Shown here in pieces: positions 43,431 to 51,489 of a DNA stretch of 51,489 bases (the stretch's first letter is position 1; every line of letters starts with the position of its first letter). The stretch comes from Thermoguttaceae bacterium (GTDB lineage: Bacteria > Planctomycetota > Planctomycetia > Pirellulales > Thermoguttaceae): the NCBI GenBank assembly GCA_017436025.1, contig JAFSDX010000037.1, forward strand, positions 1-51,489, written 5' to 3'. The position numbers were made by a program, and so were the translations under genes. The notes beneath the pieces were generated by a model. That model was not told the origin of the DNA. It did no database searches and saw only the letters and a list, made by a program, of their open reading frames with translations.

Positions 43431-43473
43431 AAACGCGTTCGAAGCGGAAAACTTCGAGCGCGTTTTCTTTTTT
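43431..43473. terminator. Terminator between nifS and pyrH
   Basis: AAACGCGTTCGAAG (43431-43444) pairs with CTTCGAGCGCGTTT (43452-43465) through one T-G wobble, with a 7-nt loop and a T-rich tail on the plus strand. On the minus strand the A-run before the stem gives a T-tract after it. Confidence 0.9.
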
Positions 43474-43549
43474 GCGTTAAACGGGGGGATACGCGTAAAT
43501 TAGGTAAGCGCGTTCCCCGTTTGAGCGCGAGTTCAGACGAAGCGTCGAA

Positions 43550-44302
43550 CTAGTTTTTCGCGGCGCGAACGATGGTGCCGACGTGTTCGCCTTGGACGGC
43601 TTTTTTGAAGTTGTCCGGTTCGCGGAAGTTGAAGACCATAATCGGCATATTGTGTTCGGCGCACTTCGCGAACGCTTCGGAGTCCATCACGCGGAGGTTT
43701 TGGCGCATCGCGTCTTCGTAAGTCAGCTCCGAATAGAAGGTTGCGTTCGGGTTCTTTTTCGGGTCTTCGCTGTAAATGCCGTCGACTTTCGTCGCTTTGA
43801 GGATAACGTCGGCTTCGAGTTCGAGCGCGCGTTGAGCGGCGGCGGTGTCGGTCGTAACGAACGGGCTGCCGGTGCCGCCGGCCAAGATGACGACGCGACC
43901 CTTTTCGAGGTGGCGTTGCGCGCGGCGGCGGATGTACGGTTCGGCGACGACGTCCATCGGAAGCGCCGTCATCAGGCGCGTCGGTTGACCTTGCGCTTCG
44001 ATCGCGTCTTGGAGCGCGAGGCCGTTAATGACCGTCGCGAGCATGCCCATATAGTGCGCCGTCGCTTCTTGAATCGAGGAGTTCGCCGCTTTGAACTGCG
44101 CGCCGCGGAGGATGTTGCCGCCCCCCATCACGACCGCGATTTGCACGCCGCTTTGCGCGACGTCGACGATTTGCGCCGCCAAGTGGTTGACCGAATCCAT
44201 CGAGACGCCGCGGTCGTTTTCCGGGCAAAAACTTTCGCCGGAAATTTTCAACAAAACGCGGCGCGGACGGGAAGAAGAAGCGGGAGAGGCGTTCGAAGTC
44301 AT
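43550..44302 (-). CDS. pyrH: UMP kinase
   Basis: PyrH phosphorylates UMP to UDP in pyrimidine synthesis. I start at the ATG at 44302, which follows AAGGAC and gives MTSNAS before the conserved RVLLKISGE. An upstream in-frame ATG at 44371 would add 23 residues. The 250-residue product has the amino-acid-kinase landmarks [47 protein letters not shown] and [13 protein letters not shown]. Length matches the family (E. coli 241). A perfect -35 TTGACA lies on the minus strand at plus 44520-44525, just after the HU terminator, though I see no clear -10. The usual neighbours tsf and frr are absent from the window. Confidence 0.95.
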   Translation of the reverse strand: MTSNASPASSSRPRRVLLKISGESFCPENDRGVSMDSVNHLAAQIVDVAQSGVQIAVVMGGGNILRGAQFKAANSSIQEATAHYMGMLATVINGLALQDAIEAQGQPTRLMTALPMDVVAEPYIRRRAQRHLEKGRVVILAGGTGSPFVTTDTAAAQRALELEADVILKATKVDGIYSEDPKKNPNATFYSELTYEDAMRQNLRVMDSEAFAKCAEHNMPIMVFNFREPDNFKKAVQGEHVGTIVRAAKN

Positions 44303-44540
44303 TGCGTTGAGTCCTTGGGGCGCGTTCGTTTTGTCGGGACTTTTTGCGCGGCGTTCGCGTTCGCAATACAACGAACGTCGATTTTAAAGTCCCGAATTTG
44401 AACGCGTTAGAAGCGGTGAGGAAAGGGGAAACGGAACGGAAAACGAATCGGCGACGCAAGAGCGAGCGCGTCGGCGTTTCCGCGTCAAATTAGTACTATT
44501 TTGCGGAAAATTTTCTCTTTGTCAAGAGGGGCGGACGTAA
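44303..44540. other. Leader/promoter region of pyrH
   Basis: No gene is supported. The minus-strand TTGACA at plus 44520-44525 is the best promoter element. The expected -10 position reads AAAATA, a poor match. Confidence 0.4.
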
Positions 44541-44577
44541 AAAAACCTCGCGTCGTCGAACGACTCGACGCGAGGTT
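44541..44577 (-). terminator. Rho-independent terminator of the HU-like gene
   Basis: On the minus strand AACCTCGCGTCG pairs perfectly with CGACGCGAGGTT (plus 44544-44555 and 44566-44577) around a 10-nt loop, followed by a T-tract. Confidence 0.9.
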
Positions 44578-44643
44578 AAAGGTGGGCGGACGAACCGTCG
44601 TTAAGACTCGTCGCTTAAAAAACGACAAACGACGGCGGGCGCG

Positions 44644-45072
44644 TCAAACCATATCTTTCAACGCTTTGAGCGCCTTCACTTTGATCTTCCAGTGCGCCGG
44701 TTTGGCCGGTCGGTTCGTCGTTTGGCCCGGGTGGAACGGGTCCGGAACGTTTTCTTGGCCCGGTTTTTCCGGAACCCATTGCTTTTCAATCTTAACGAGA
44801 CCCGGCAAGGTGAAGCTGTCGGCTTCCGCGAGGCTCGATTGAATCAGCGCGCCGATTCCGTCGACGACGGCGGAAACGTCTTTCTTGCTGAGCCCCGAAT
44901 TCTCGGCCAGTTGAGCGATGATTTGCGTTTTGGTCAACGGTTTCGCCTTTTCGTCGACTTTCTTTTCGACCGCTTTCTTTTCAACTTTTTTCTCGGCTTT
45001 CGCTTCGACTTTTTTTTCCGTCGTTTTTTTCGCGCAAGTTTTCTTCGCGCAAGGTTTCTTTTCTTTAGCCAT
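44644..45072 (-). CDS. HU-family DNA-binding protein with Lys-rich N-terminal tail
   Basis: The 142-residue protein is a bacterial HU/IHF-type nucleoid protein. About residues 46-142 form the HU fold: LTKTQIIAQLAENSGLSKKD, VVDGIGALIQSSL and FTLPGLVKIEKQ. The DNA-binding arm region (WVPEKPGQENVPDPFHPGQ) is longer and less basic than in standard HU. It resembles the HU-related 'DNA-binding protein' variants seen in Gram-negative bacteria. Residues 1-45 are a Lys/Ala/Glu-rich tail with KKPCAKKTCAKK at its start, reminiscent of histone H1 tails, and it contains two Cys. The gene is monocistronic, with its own promoter and terminator. Confidence 0.85.
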   Translation of the reverse strand: MAKEKKPCAKKTCAKKTTEKKVEAKAEKKVEKKAVEKKVDEKAKPLTKTQIIAQLAENSGLSKKDVSAVVDGIGALIQSSLAEADSFTLPGLVKIEKQWVPEKPGQENVPDPFHPGQTTNRPAKPAHWKIKVKALKALKDMV

Positions 45073-45207
45073 TTCGCAGGTCCCTGAAGAGTAACGAGTC
45101 TATTAAACGAATTAAAAATGATTTCGGGCGAAAAATAGGGGCGACCGAAGCGGGCTTCGCAATATCGCGACTAAAAACGCGCGACGTCGTTTTTCTCGTC
45201 CGAAACT

Positions 45208-45236
45208 ATTATGACGACTTTTTTCTCCAAAAGCAA
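45208..45236 (-). promoter_or_regulatory. Promoter of the HU-like gene
   Basis: On the minus strand TTGCTT (plus 45231-45236) and CATAAT (45208-45213) are 17 bp apart, giving a leader of about 130 nt. Confidence 0.55.
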
Positions 45237-45609
45237 GCAAATTTCTTCGATTTCGACAAAAAAAGCGCGTCTTTTTTAATTTTTTTTGTCGAATGGAGCG
45301 TCTCGGCGCCGTTTGGAGCGCGTTTCGCTTTCGACAAAGGAAAAAATAAACAAAATTTGCGGCGTCAACCTGTTAACGCATTCGCCGCCGCCGTCTATAT
45401 TATTATCGAAGGGGCGCCTCGGCGTCAACGCAAAACGCCCGTCTTTTCGGTTTTTTCTTCATTTTTTCAAAAATTTTTCGACAAAACGCCGCTCGATTGG
45501 AAAACGCGTTAAAATACGGAGTTTGCGTCGAGTCGTTAAAACCGTCGTCCGAAGGCGAGACGACCGAAAAATTAAGACGGGCGGCGGAGGCGGAAAAGTT
45601 AGGCGCCGC
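45237..45609. other. AT-rich intergenic region upstream of paaK
   Basis: No gene is supported in this stretch between divergent units. It has several A/T runs and is clearly more AT-rich than the coding DNA. Frames here lack ribosome-binding sites. Confidence 0.45.
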
Positions 45610-45637
45610 TTTACAGACGCGGAAAATTTTTTATAAT
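45610..45637 (+). promoter_or_regulatory. Promoter of the PaaK-like gene
   Basis: TTTACA (45610-45615) and a perfect TATAAT (45632-45637) are separated by 16 bp. The leader would be about 190 nt. Confidence 0.65.
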
Positions 45638-45831
45638 AACGGAGTCGCCGGGAATAAAAGGGCAAGCGCCAAAGCGCCGAGTAAATCGACGCGACGCGAG
45701 TCGAACGCTTTGCGCGCGGCGGCGCCGGAAACGACCGGCTTTTCTCGTTTTTTATAACGCTTTAATAACGCGCCGCCGACGCAAGCGCAAAACGTCGCGG
45801 CGAATAATCCGCACGGACGGAGGTAGACGAA

Positions 45832-47151
45832 ATGTCGCAATATACGATGACGAGCGCGCCCGATTATATCCCGGTGAAAATGCTTCGCGAAATCCAAAAC
45901 GAACGCTTTATGGAAACGTTTCGTTACGTTTACGCGAACGTCCAATGGTATCGCGATCTGTTGGAAGAAAACAACGTTTCGCCCGATTCGATCAAATCGA
46001 TCGCCGACATTAGCAAGCTCCCGTTCGTCAAAAAGACCGACTTGCGCGACACTTACCCCTACGGTATGTTCGCCGCGCCGCGCAACGAAATCGTTCGCTA
46101 CCACGCCAGCAGCGGGACGACCGGCAAACCGATCGTGATGGGGTACACTCGCGGCGACCTCGAAGTTTGGAACGCGTCGGTCGCTCGCGGGCTCGCCGCT
46201 TGCGGTATCAACGATTCGGACGTTCTGCAAAACGCTTACGGTTACGGCCTCTTCACCGGCGGTTTGGGCTTGCACGGCGGCGGCGAAAAACTCGGCTGCT
46301 CCGTCGTTCCGATTTCCGGCGGGAACACCGAGCGTCAACTGATGCTGATGCGCGACTTCGGCGCCACGGTCGTCTCCTGCACGCCGAGCTACTTCCTGCA
46401 CTTGATCGACCACGCGAAAAAAATCGGCTTCGACTGGAAAGAAACGAAGATGCGCGCCGGTTTCTTCGGCGCCGAGCCTTGGACGGAAGAAATGCGCCGC
46501 TCCATCGAAGCGGAAACCGGCGTTAAGGCTTACGACATTTACGGTTTGACCGAAATTTCCGGCCCCGGCGTCGGGTGCGAATGCGCTTGCCAAGCGGGCG
46601 TTCACATCTTCGAAGACAACTTCTATCCGGAAATCGTCGACACGGAAACGCTCGAACCGCTTCCGGACGGCGAAATCGGCGAACTCGTCTTCACGACGCT
46701 CTGCAAACGCGGAACGCCGCTCATTCGTTACCGCACTCGCGACATTACGTCGATCGTCGTCGAACAATGCGCTTGCGGACGCACGATGCGCCGTATCAGC
46801 CGCATTTCGCACCGCTCCGACGATATGATGATCATCCGCGGCGTCAACGTCTTCCCGGGCCAAATCGAAGCGTCGCTTTTGGCGGTCGATCCGACGTTGA
46901 TTCACTATCAAATCGTTTTGTCGAAGAACGCGACCGGGCTCGACGTGATCGAAACCCGCGTCGAATTGAGCGCCGAAAAGTTCGCGGAATTGGCCGACAA
47001 CGTCGCCGCCGTCGACGCGTTCAAGCGCGCCATCGGCGAAAAGATGCAACGCACCATCGGCATTAACGTTAAGATTACGTTCGTCGAGCCGAACTCGCTC
47101 CCGCGCAGCGAAGGGAAATTGAACCGCGTCGTCGATAATCGCAATAAATAA
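45832..47151 (+). CDS. paaK: Phenylacetate-CoA ligase family protein (PaaK-like)
   Basis: PaaK-type enzymes adenylate an aryl acid such as phenylacetate and join it to CoA. The 439-residue protein starts after GGAGGT. It has the adenylation motif HASSGTTGKPIVMGYT (residues 91-106), DIYGLTEISGPGVG, LIRYRTRDI, and MMIIRGVNVFPGQIE near the C-terminal hinge. Two Cys groups, GCECACQAG and CACGRT, flank the active site as in related gut-bacterial enzymes, where they may hold a zinc. In anaerobes PaaK homologues are often next to indolepyruvate:ferredoxin oxidoreductase genes; none is here. The substrate may be any arylacetate. Confidence 0.9.
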   Translation: MSQYTMTSAPDYIPVKMLREIQNERFMETFRYVYANVQWYRDLLEENNVSPDSIKSIADISKLPFVKKTDLRDTYPYGMFAAPRNEIVRYHASSGTTGKPIVMGYTRGDLEVWNASVARGLAACGINDSDVLQNAYGYGLFTGGLGLHGGGEKLGCSVVPISGGNTERQLMLMRDFGATVVSCTPSYFLHLIDHAKKIGFDWKETKMRAGFFGAEPWTEEMRRSIEAETGVKAYDIYGLTEISGPGVGCECACQAGVHIFEDNFYPEIVDTETLEPLPDGEIGELVFTTLCKRGTPLIRYRTRDITSIVVEQCACGRTMRRISRISHRSDDMMIIRGVNVFPGQIEASLLAVDPTLIHYQIVLSKNATGLDVIETRVELSAEKFAELADNVAAVDAFKRAIGEKMQRTIGINVKITFVEPNSLPRSEGKLNRVVDNRNK

Positions 47152-47222
47152 GCGAGTTTCGCGTCGGCAAGAAAACGTTTGACGTCGCGTCGCGCTCGTT
47201 CGTCGGCGAAACGGTTGAAATA

Positions 47223-47271
47223 AAAAACGTCGAAGCCGAACTCCTTTCGCGGGAACGGTTTCGACGTTTTT
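47223..47271. terminator. Terminator after the PaaK-like gene
   Basis: AAAAACGTCGAAGCCG (47223-47238) pairs with CGGTTTCGACGTTTTT (47256-47271) through one G-T wobble, with a 17-nt loop. The stem itself ends in T residues. It lies between convergent genes and may serve both. Confidence 0.85.
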
Positions 47272-47338
47272 AGTTTCTTGGCGGCGCTTTGTAAACGTTA
47301 AGCGTCGCCTTCGATTTTGACGCGGCGTCGCGGCGCTT

Positions 47339-48502
47339 TTACTTCTTGACGAAACCCGGGATCGGACGCGGGTCGACGCTCGGGCCGTCGACGGTCAGAA
47401 CGCCTTTGGCGTCGACGAACATACGGTCGATAAAGAGTTTGCGATCGTGTCCTTCGGTACGCGCGTGATAGACGTAGTACATCTCGGAGCGGTCGGGCGA
47501 GAAGAAGACGTTGCCGTGTCCGGTTCCGCGAACGATTCCGCCTTTGTCGGAGTTTTTCTCTAAAATCGGATTGTTCGCCGCTTTCGTATACGGCCCGAGC
47601 GGCGCGTCGGCGGTCGCGTACCCGACGGCGTACCAGTCGCCGCCGAAGAAGTTGGCGGAGTAAGTAACGTAATATTTGCCGTTTAACTTAAACAACGCCG
47701 AGCCTTCCGTCCAGCGGCGGTTGACTTCGCCGGACGCGACGGAGCGGCTTTCCCATTCGGCTTGCGCGTCGTCGAGTTTGACCGGCGGACGGAGCAGAAC
47801 GACCGGATCGCCGTCGACGTTTTTGAAGTCTTTCGTCAGTTTGACGCCGTAAACCCAGCTTTCCTCGATTTCTTTGAACTTTCCTTCCGCGCGGACTTTA
47901 GCGGCCAGTTCGCTCTCGACGGCGTGTTGGTAACAGCAACGGGAATAGGTCAAATACGGCGTCCCGTCGTCGTCGATAAAGAGGTTCGCGTCGATGATCG
48001 GATAACCGGGGTCGAAAATCGGCTCGTCTTTGAGGAGTTTGAACGGGCCGCGCGGCGAATCGGCGACGGCGACGCCGATATTGAACTTTTCGGCGGTCGT
48101 CCAAGGGAAATCGGCGTTTTGCGCGCTGAAAAAGAGGTAGAACTTGCCGTCGATCTCGTATCCTTCCGGCGCCCAAAACGCGTCGCGGGCCCAGGTTCCG
48201 GTCGCGTCGAAGGCGATTCCTTCGTCCTTCCACTCGACAAAGTCGACGGTCGAACGAACTTCGTATCCGCGAACGTCGCCGCGTTCGGAAGTGAAGTAAA
48301 GCCAATATTTGCCGTCGAACTTAACGACTTCGCCGGTCGGCTTGCGGAGGACGGACGGGTCGGCCGCGACGCCGTTCGGGTTGCGATATTTCAGCGGTTG
48401 GGCCGCCGAGTCGAGCGCGAAAACGGGCGCTCCGGTCGCGCCGAGAACGAAGGCTCCGAGCGCGGCGCCGAGCGTTTGACGATGAAAATCTCTTCGGTTC
48501 AT
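47339..48502 (-). CDS. Tat-exported glycoside hydrolase family 43 protein
   Basis: GH43 enzymes are mostly arabinofuranosidases and xylosidases acting on plant hemicellulose. The 387-residue protein starts with a strong twin-arginine signal (MNRRDFHRQTLGAALGAFVL, cleavage near PVFA). The five-bladed-propeller active site is visible: Asp48 in VAADPSVLR (general base), Asp171 in PIIDANLFIDDDG (pKa modulator) and Glu266 in RWTEGSALFKLNGKYY (general acid). WAPEGYEIDGKFYLFFSAQ is another family block. No carbohydrate-binding module is attached. It lies 74 bp downstream of dnaE on the same strand with a weak ribosome-binding site (AAGAAAG). Whether it shares the dnaE transcript is open. It could supply pentoses for xylB. 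Confidence 0.88.
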   Translation of the reverse strand: MNRRDFHRQTLGAALGAFVLGATGAPVFALDSAAQPLKYRNPNGVAADPSVLRKPTGEVVKFDGKYWLYFTSERGDVRGYEVRSTVDFVEWKDEGIAFDATGTWARDAFWAPEGYEIDGKFYLFFSAQNADFPWTTAEKFNIGVAVADSPRGPFKLLKDEPIFDPGYPIIDANLFIDDDGTPYLTYSRCCYQHAVESELAAKVRAEGKFKEIEESWVYGVKLTKDFKNVDGDPVVLLRPPVKLDDAQAEWESRSVASGEVNRRWTEGSALFKLNGKYYVTYSANFFGGDWYAVGYATADAPLGPYTKAANNPILEKNSDKGGIVRGTGHGNVFFSPDRSEMYYVYHARTEGHDRKLFIDRMFVDAKGVLTVDGPSVDPRPIPGFVKK

Positions 48503-48576
48503 TGTAAAACTTTCTTAATAATGAAGACGTTGAAAATAAATATGTTAGGAACGGCGGTTTGCCGAGCGACGCAACG

Positions 48577-51489
48577 TCATTTTTGTTGGTTCGCCGGTTT
48601 GCGACGTTTCCAGCGGTCGCGCGGGTCTTCGGCGACGCCTTGTTTTTGCGGCGCGGGAATCAGCTGGAACGCGTCGTCGCCGAAACGCTCCTCGACGCGA
48701 CGTCGCATTTCGCTCGTCATATCGAGTTTGAATTCCGGACATTTTAGCGTCGCTCGGGTTCCGTCGCGCATCAGGAGACGGATTTCGAGGTCGGAGCCGC
48801 GAGCGTTCCCGTCTTTGCCGACGCGGTACGTCTTTAAAATGTCGTAAAGCATTTTAGAGCCGCCGTTTACGATCGACGATTCTTTGAGGCAAATCGCGAC
48901 GCCGCGCGTCATCTCTTGGTCGGCGTTTTCGAACGGAATCGCTTCGTCGACGAAAAACGTCGTTTCGACGCCGCTTTCGGAGTCGTCGTCGCCTTCCGAT
49001 TTTTCCTTTTCTTTTTTCTCTAACCGACCGCGCAAAAAGACGACGGCGTCGTTCTTTAGATGTTGGCCGTATTTAGCGAACGCGTCGGCCCACATAATCG
49101 CGCGCATCGACGAGTCGAGGTCTTCCACTTGGAAAATCGCGAATTGGCTCGGGCGGCCCGGTTTAGGGTTCTTCGACGTTTTCACGTCGACGCCGGAGAG
49201 GGAACCGCCGATCGTCGCGAAGGCGCGGTTCGGGAACTGCGTTACCTTCGCGATCGACGAAGCGTACATCTGCAGTTTTTCGCGGCAGTCGCCCAACGGG
49301 TGCGCGGTAACGTAAAAACCGAGCGTTTCCTTCTCGTAAGTCGCCGTTTCTTTCGCCGACCAATCGTCGACGTTCGGGAGGCCGCGGAGATTTTCCGCCA
49401 TTTCCTCTTCCGGCGTTTTCGGTTCCGGCGCTCCAAACGCTTCTTCGAAGAGGCTGCGCTGACCGCGCGCCCGGTCTTCCGCGACCGCTTGGCCGTGTTT
49501 ATAAGCCTTGTCCAACGCTTGCATTAGCTGCGAACGTTTCGCGCCCAAACAGTCGAACGCGCCGCATTTGATCAGCGATTCGACCGTGCCGCGCCCGACG
49601 AGCTTCGTGTCGACGCGTTCGTAAAAGTCGAAAATGCTCTTGAACGGGCCGCCCTCTTCGCGAGCGCGGACGATCTCGGCGACCGCGTCTTCGCCGCAAG
49701 CCTTCACCGCGGTCAAACCGAAGAGAATTTTGCCGTCGACGACTTTGTAGCGAGCGTCGCAAACGTTGACGTTTGGCGGGATAACTTCGATTCCCATTCG
49801 CTTGCAGTCGTCGACGTGTTCGACCGTTTTGTCGCGTTTGGTGAAGTTGCGCGCCGAAATGTCGCCGCAAAGGAGCGCCGCCATAAACGCCGCCGGGTAG
49901 TGCGCTTTCAAATAAGCGGTCGTGTACGCGACGTTGGCGTAAGCGGTCGAGTGCGACTTATTGAAGCCGTATCCGGCGAAGACTTTAATGAGGTCGAAGA
50001 GTTTTTGGCCCGTCGCTTGATCGAGGCCGTTTTCGACCGCGCCGGCGATGAAATCGTCGTTAAACTTCGCGATTTTATCGTGTTTCTTTTTACTGATCGC
50101 CTTAATGCAGGTGTACGCGCTCGAGAGCGGAATGTTCCCGAGCCGGTTCAGGATGCGCATAATCTGCTCTTGGTAGACCATAACGCCGTTCGTTTCGGCG
50201 AGAACCTCTTCCAACACCGGGTGCAAGTATTCCGCTTTTTTGCGTTTGTGTTTAACGTCGACGTAGTCGTCGACCATACCGCCTTCGAGCGGGCCCGGAC
50301 GGTAGAGCGCGAGGACGGCGATAATGTCGCGGAAGTTGTCCGGGCGCATATTCATCAAAAGTTCGCGAATCCCGGAGCTTTCGAGCTGGAAAACGCCCTT
50401 CGTTTCGCCGCGACAGAGGAGCGCGTAAGTGTCGGGGTCGTCGAGCGGAAGCGAATACGGGTCGACCGTTTCTCCGGTCGTTTCCTTAATGATCTGCACC
50501 GCGTCGGCGAGAATCGAGAGGTTGCGCAAGCCGAGGAAGTCCATTTTGAGGAGCCCGGCTTTTTCGACTTCCGCGCCCTGCCACTGCGTAACGAGTTCGT
50601 CTTTGCCGGTCAGTTTTTGCACCGGAACGAAGTCGGTGAGGGCGCGTTGAGCGATGACGACGCCGCAAGCGTGCGTTCCGGCGCTCCGCGCTAAGCCTTC
50701 GGTTTGCTTCGCGTAGTCGATGAGTTCGCGAACCTCGGCGTTTTCTTCGTAAAGTTTGACGAGTTCGGGACTTTGGTCGAACGCTTTTTTGATCGTCATT
50801 TTCGGCGCGTCCGGAACGAGCTTCGTAACGGCGTTGACGTCGGCCAACGGCAAGCCGAGCGCGCGTCCGACGTCGCGAATCGCCATTTTCGCCGCCATCG
50901 TGCCGAAAACGCCGAGCTGCGCGACCTTTTCCGGCCCGTAGTGTTCCTTAACGTAGTCGATGATTTCGCCGCGTCGCGACTGTTCGAAGTCGATGTCGAT
51001 ATCCGGCGCCTCGATGCGGTTTTCGTCCAAAAACCGTTCGAAGAGGAGGTCGAACTCGAGGGGGCAAACGTGCGACATATTGAGCGCGTAACAGACGATC
51101 GCGCCGACGCCGGAACCGCGGGCGGTGCGGTGGACGCCGCGCTCTTCCGCGACGCGAACAAAGTCCCAAACGATAAGGAAGTACGTCGCGAAACCGAGTT
51201 TGGCGATGACGCCGAGCTCGCGGTTGAGGCGCGCCATAACCTCCTCCGAAAGCTCGCCGTCGATCAAGCGTTTCGGGTTGTTGGCGTAGCGTCGCTTAAG
51301 GCCTTGAATGCAAAGCTCGCGGAGGTACTCGTCCGGCGTTTTATTGTCCGGCGGAATGAAAATCGGGAAGAAGCGTTTGCCGAGTTCCAGCTCGAGGTTG
51401 CAACGGTCGGCGATTTCGAGCGAACGCCAAACCGCGTCTTCGAAGCCGACGGCGCGCTCCATCATTTCGGCGCCGCTCTTGAGGTAAAA
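48577..51489 (-). CDS. dnaE: DNA polymerase III alpha subunit DnaE, 5' end beyond window
   Basis: DnaE is the replicative polymerase subunit. 970 residues are visible; the reading frame continues off the right edge (it begins FYLKSGAEMM in the window), so the N-terminal PHP domain is missing. The catalytic aspartates are seen in IEAPDIDIDFEQSRRGEIID and LLKMDFLGLRNLSIL. Other DnaE landmarks are ARGSGVGAIVCYALN, FQLESSGIRELLMNMRPD, YRPGPLEGGMVDDYV and GYGFNKSHSTAYA. Near the C-terminus is an OB fold (ATIGGSLSGVDVKTSKNPKP). A Lys/Glu/Ser insert (KKEKEKSEGDDDSESG) sits inside or just after it. The C-terminus ends PANQQK. Confidence 0.96.
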   Translation of the reverse strand, partial: FYLKSGAEMMERAVGFEDAVWRSLEIADRCNLELELGKRFFPIFIPPDNKTPDEYLRELCIQGLKRRYANNPKRLIDGELSEEVMARLNRELGVIAKLGFATYFLIVWDFVRVAEERGVHRTARGSGVGAIVCYALNMSHVCPLEFDLLFERFLDENRIEAPDIDIDFEQSRRGEIIDYVKEHYGPEKVAQLGVFGTMAAKMAIRDVGRALGLPLADVNAVTKLVPDAPKMTIKKAFDQSPELVKLYEENAEVRELIDYAKQTEGLARSAGTHACGVVIAQRALTDFVPVQKLTGKDELVTQWQGAEVEKAGLLKMDFLGLRNLSILADAVQIIKETTGETVDPYSLPLDDPDTYALLCRGETKGVFQLESSGIRELLMNMRPDNFRDIIAVLALYRPGPLEGGMVDDYVDVKHKRKKAEYLHPVLEEVLAETNGVMVYQEQIMRILNRLGNIPLSSAYTCIKAISKKKHDKIAKFNDDFIAGAVENGLDQATGQKLFDLIKVFAGYGFNKSHSTAYANVAYTTAYLKAHYPAAFMAALLCGDISARNFTKRDKTVEHVDDCKRMGIEVIPPNVNVCDARYKVVDGKILFGLTAVKACGEDAVAEIVRAREEGGPFKSIFDFYERVDTKLVGRGTVESLIKCGAFDCLGAKRSQLMQALDKAYKHGQAVAEDRARGQRSLFEEAFGAPEPKTPEEEMAENLRGLPNVDDWSAKETATYEKETLGFYVTAHPLGDCREKLQMYASSIAKVTQFPNRAFATIGGSLSGVDVKTSKNPKPGRPSQFAIFQVEDLDSSMRAIMWADAFAKYGQHLKNDAVVFLRGRLEKKEKEKSEGDDDSESGVETTFFVDEAIPFENADQEMTRGVAICLKESSIVNGGSKMLYDILKTYRVGKDGNARGSDLEIRLLMRDGTRATLKCPEFKLDMTSEMRRRVEERFGDDAFQLIPAPQKQGVAEDPRDRWKRRKPANQQK

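Overview
The window looks like a chromosomal segment from a member of the Planctomycetota. The evidence is two DUF1559 pseudopilin-like proteins with the phylum's typical [16 protein letters not shown]-terminus, a TIGR03000-type C-terminal domain on a Cys-rich secreted protein, a DUF1559/regulatory-lipoprotein gene pair, a giant alpha-2-macroglobulin and an OleA-like ketoacyl synthase. The DNA is GC-rich and dominated by TCG/CGA-containing words, and the codons whose complements are stops are avoided, so long meaningless antisense reading frames run through many genes. A ferredoxin-type [FeFe] hydrogenase, a PaaK-like ligase, a GH43 glycosidase and xylulokinase fit a fermentative, possibly gut-associated anaerobe; the lifestyle is inference.

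Layout. 1-4.2 kb (minus): a protoporphyrinogen-oxidase family gene cut by the left edge, an OleA-type ketoacyl synthase, tRNA adenosine deaminase TadA and a small lipoprotein. 4.5-12.5 kb (plus): a three-gene operon from a good sigma70-like promoter to a strong terminator. It encodes a PilM-PilN fusion and two further single-pass membrane proteins, all with Met/Gly/Ser-rich low-complexity inserts. 12.5-12.85 kb is a G/T-rich mosaic of short repeats. 12.85-17 kb holds a glycosyltransferase converging on a TPR protein. 17.4-22.4 kb (plus): a Tat-signal [FeFe] hydrogenase, a bPH2-domain membrane protein and a tandem GDPD protein. 22.5-29.6 kb (minus): a 2363-residue alpha-2-macroglobulin. 30.1-33.2 kb: the Cys-rich TIGR03000 protein and xylulokinase. 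33.5-41.7 kb: a DUF1559 protein, then a translationally coupled ExbB-like/DUF2149/CobN-like cassette resembling the HmuT/HmuU/HmuS part of Bacteroidota haem-acquisition operons, then a converging DUF1559-lipoprotein pair. 42-51.5 kb: NifS-type cysteine desulfurase, UMP kinase, an HU-like protein with a basic tail, PaaK-like ligase, Tat-exported GH43 and DnaE, which is cut by the right edge.

How the parts relate. Housekeeping genes (tadA, pyrH, nifS, dnaE, HU) are mixed with envelope and secretion genes. The most interesting parts are the CobN-like cassette (possible extracytoplasmic removal of metal from tetrapyrroles), the pilus-type complex with Met-Gly-rich inserts, and the predicted exported hydrogenase with a Val in place of the usual L2-motif Met. 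I see no rRNA, tRNA, CRISPR array, insertion sequence, phage gene or replication origin.
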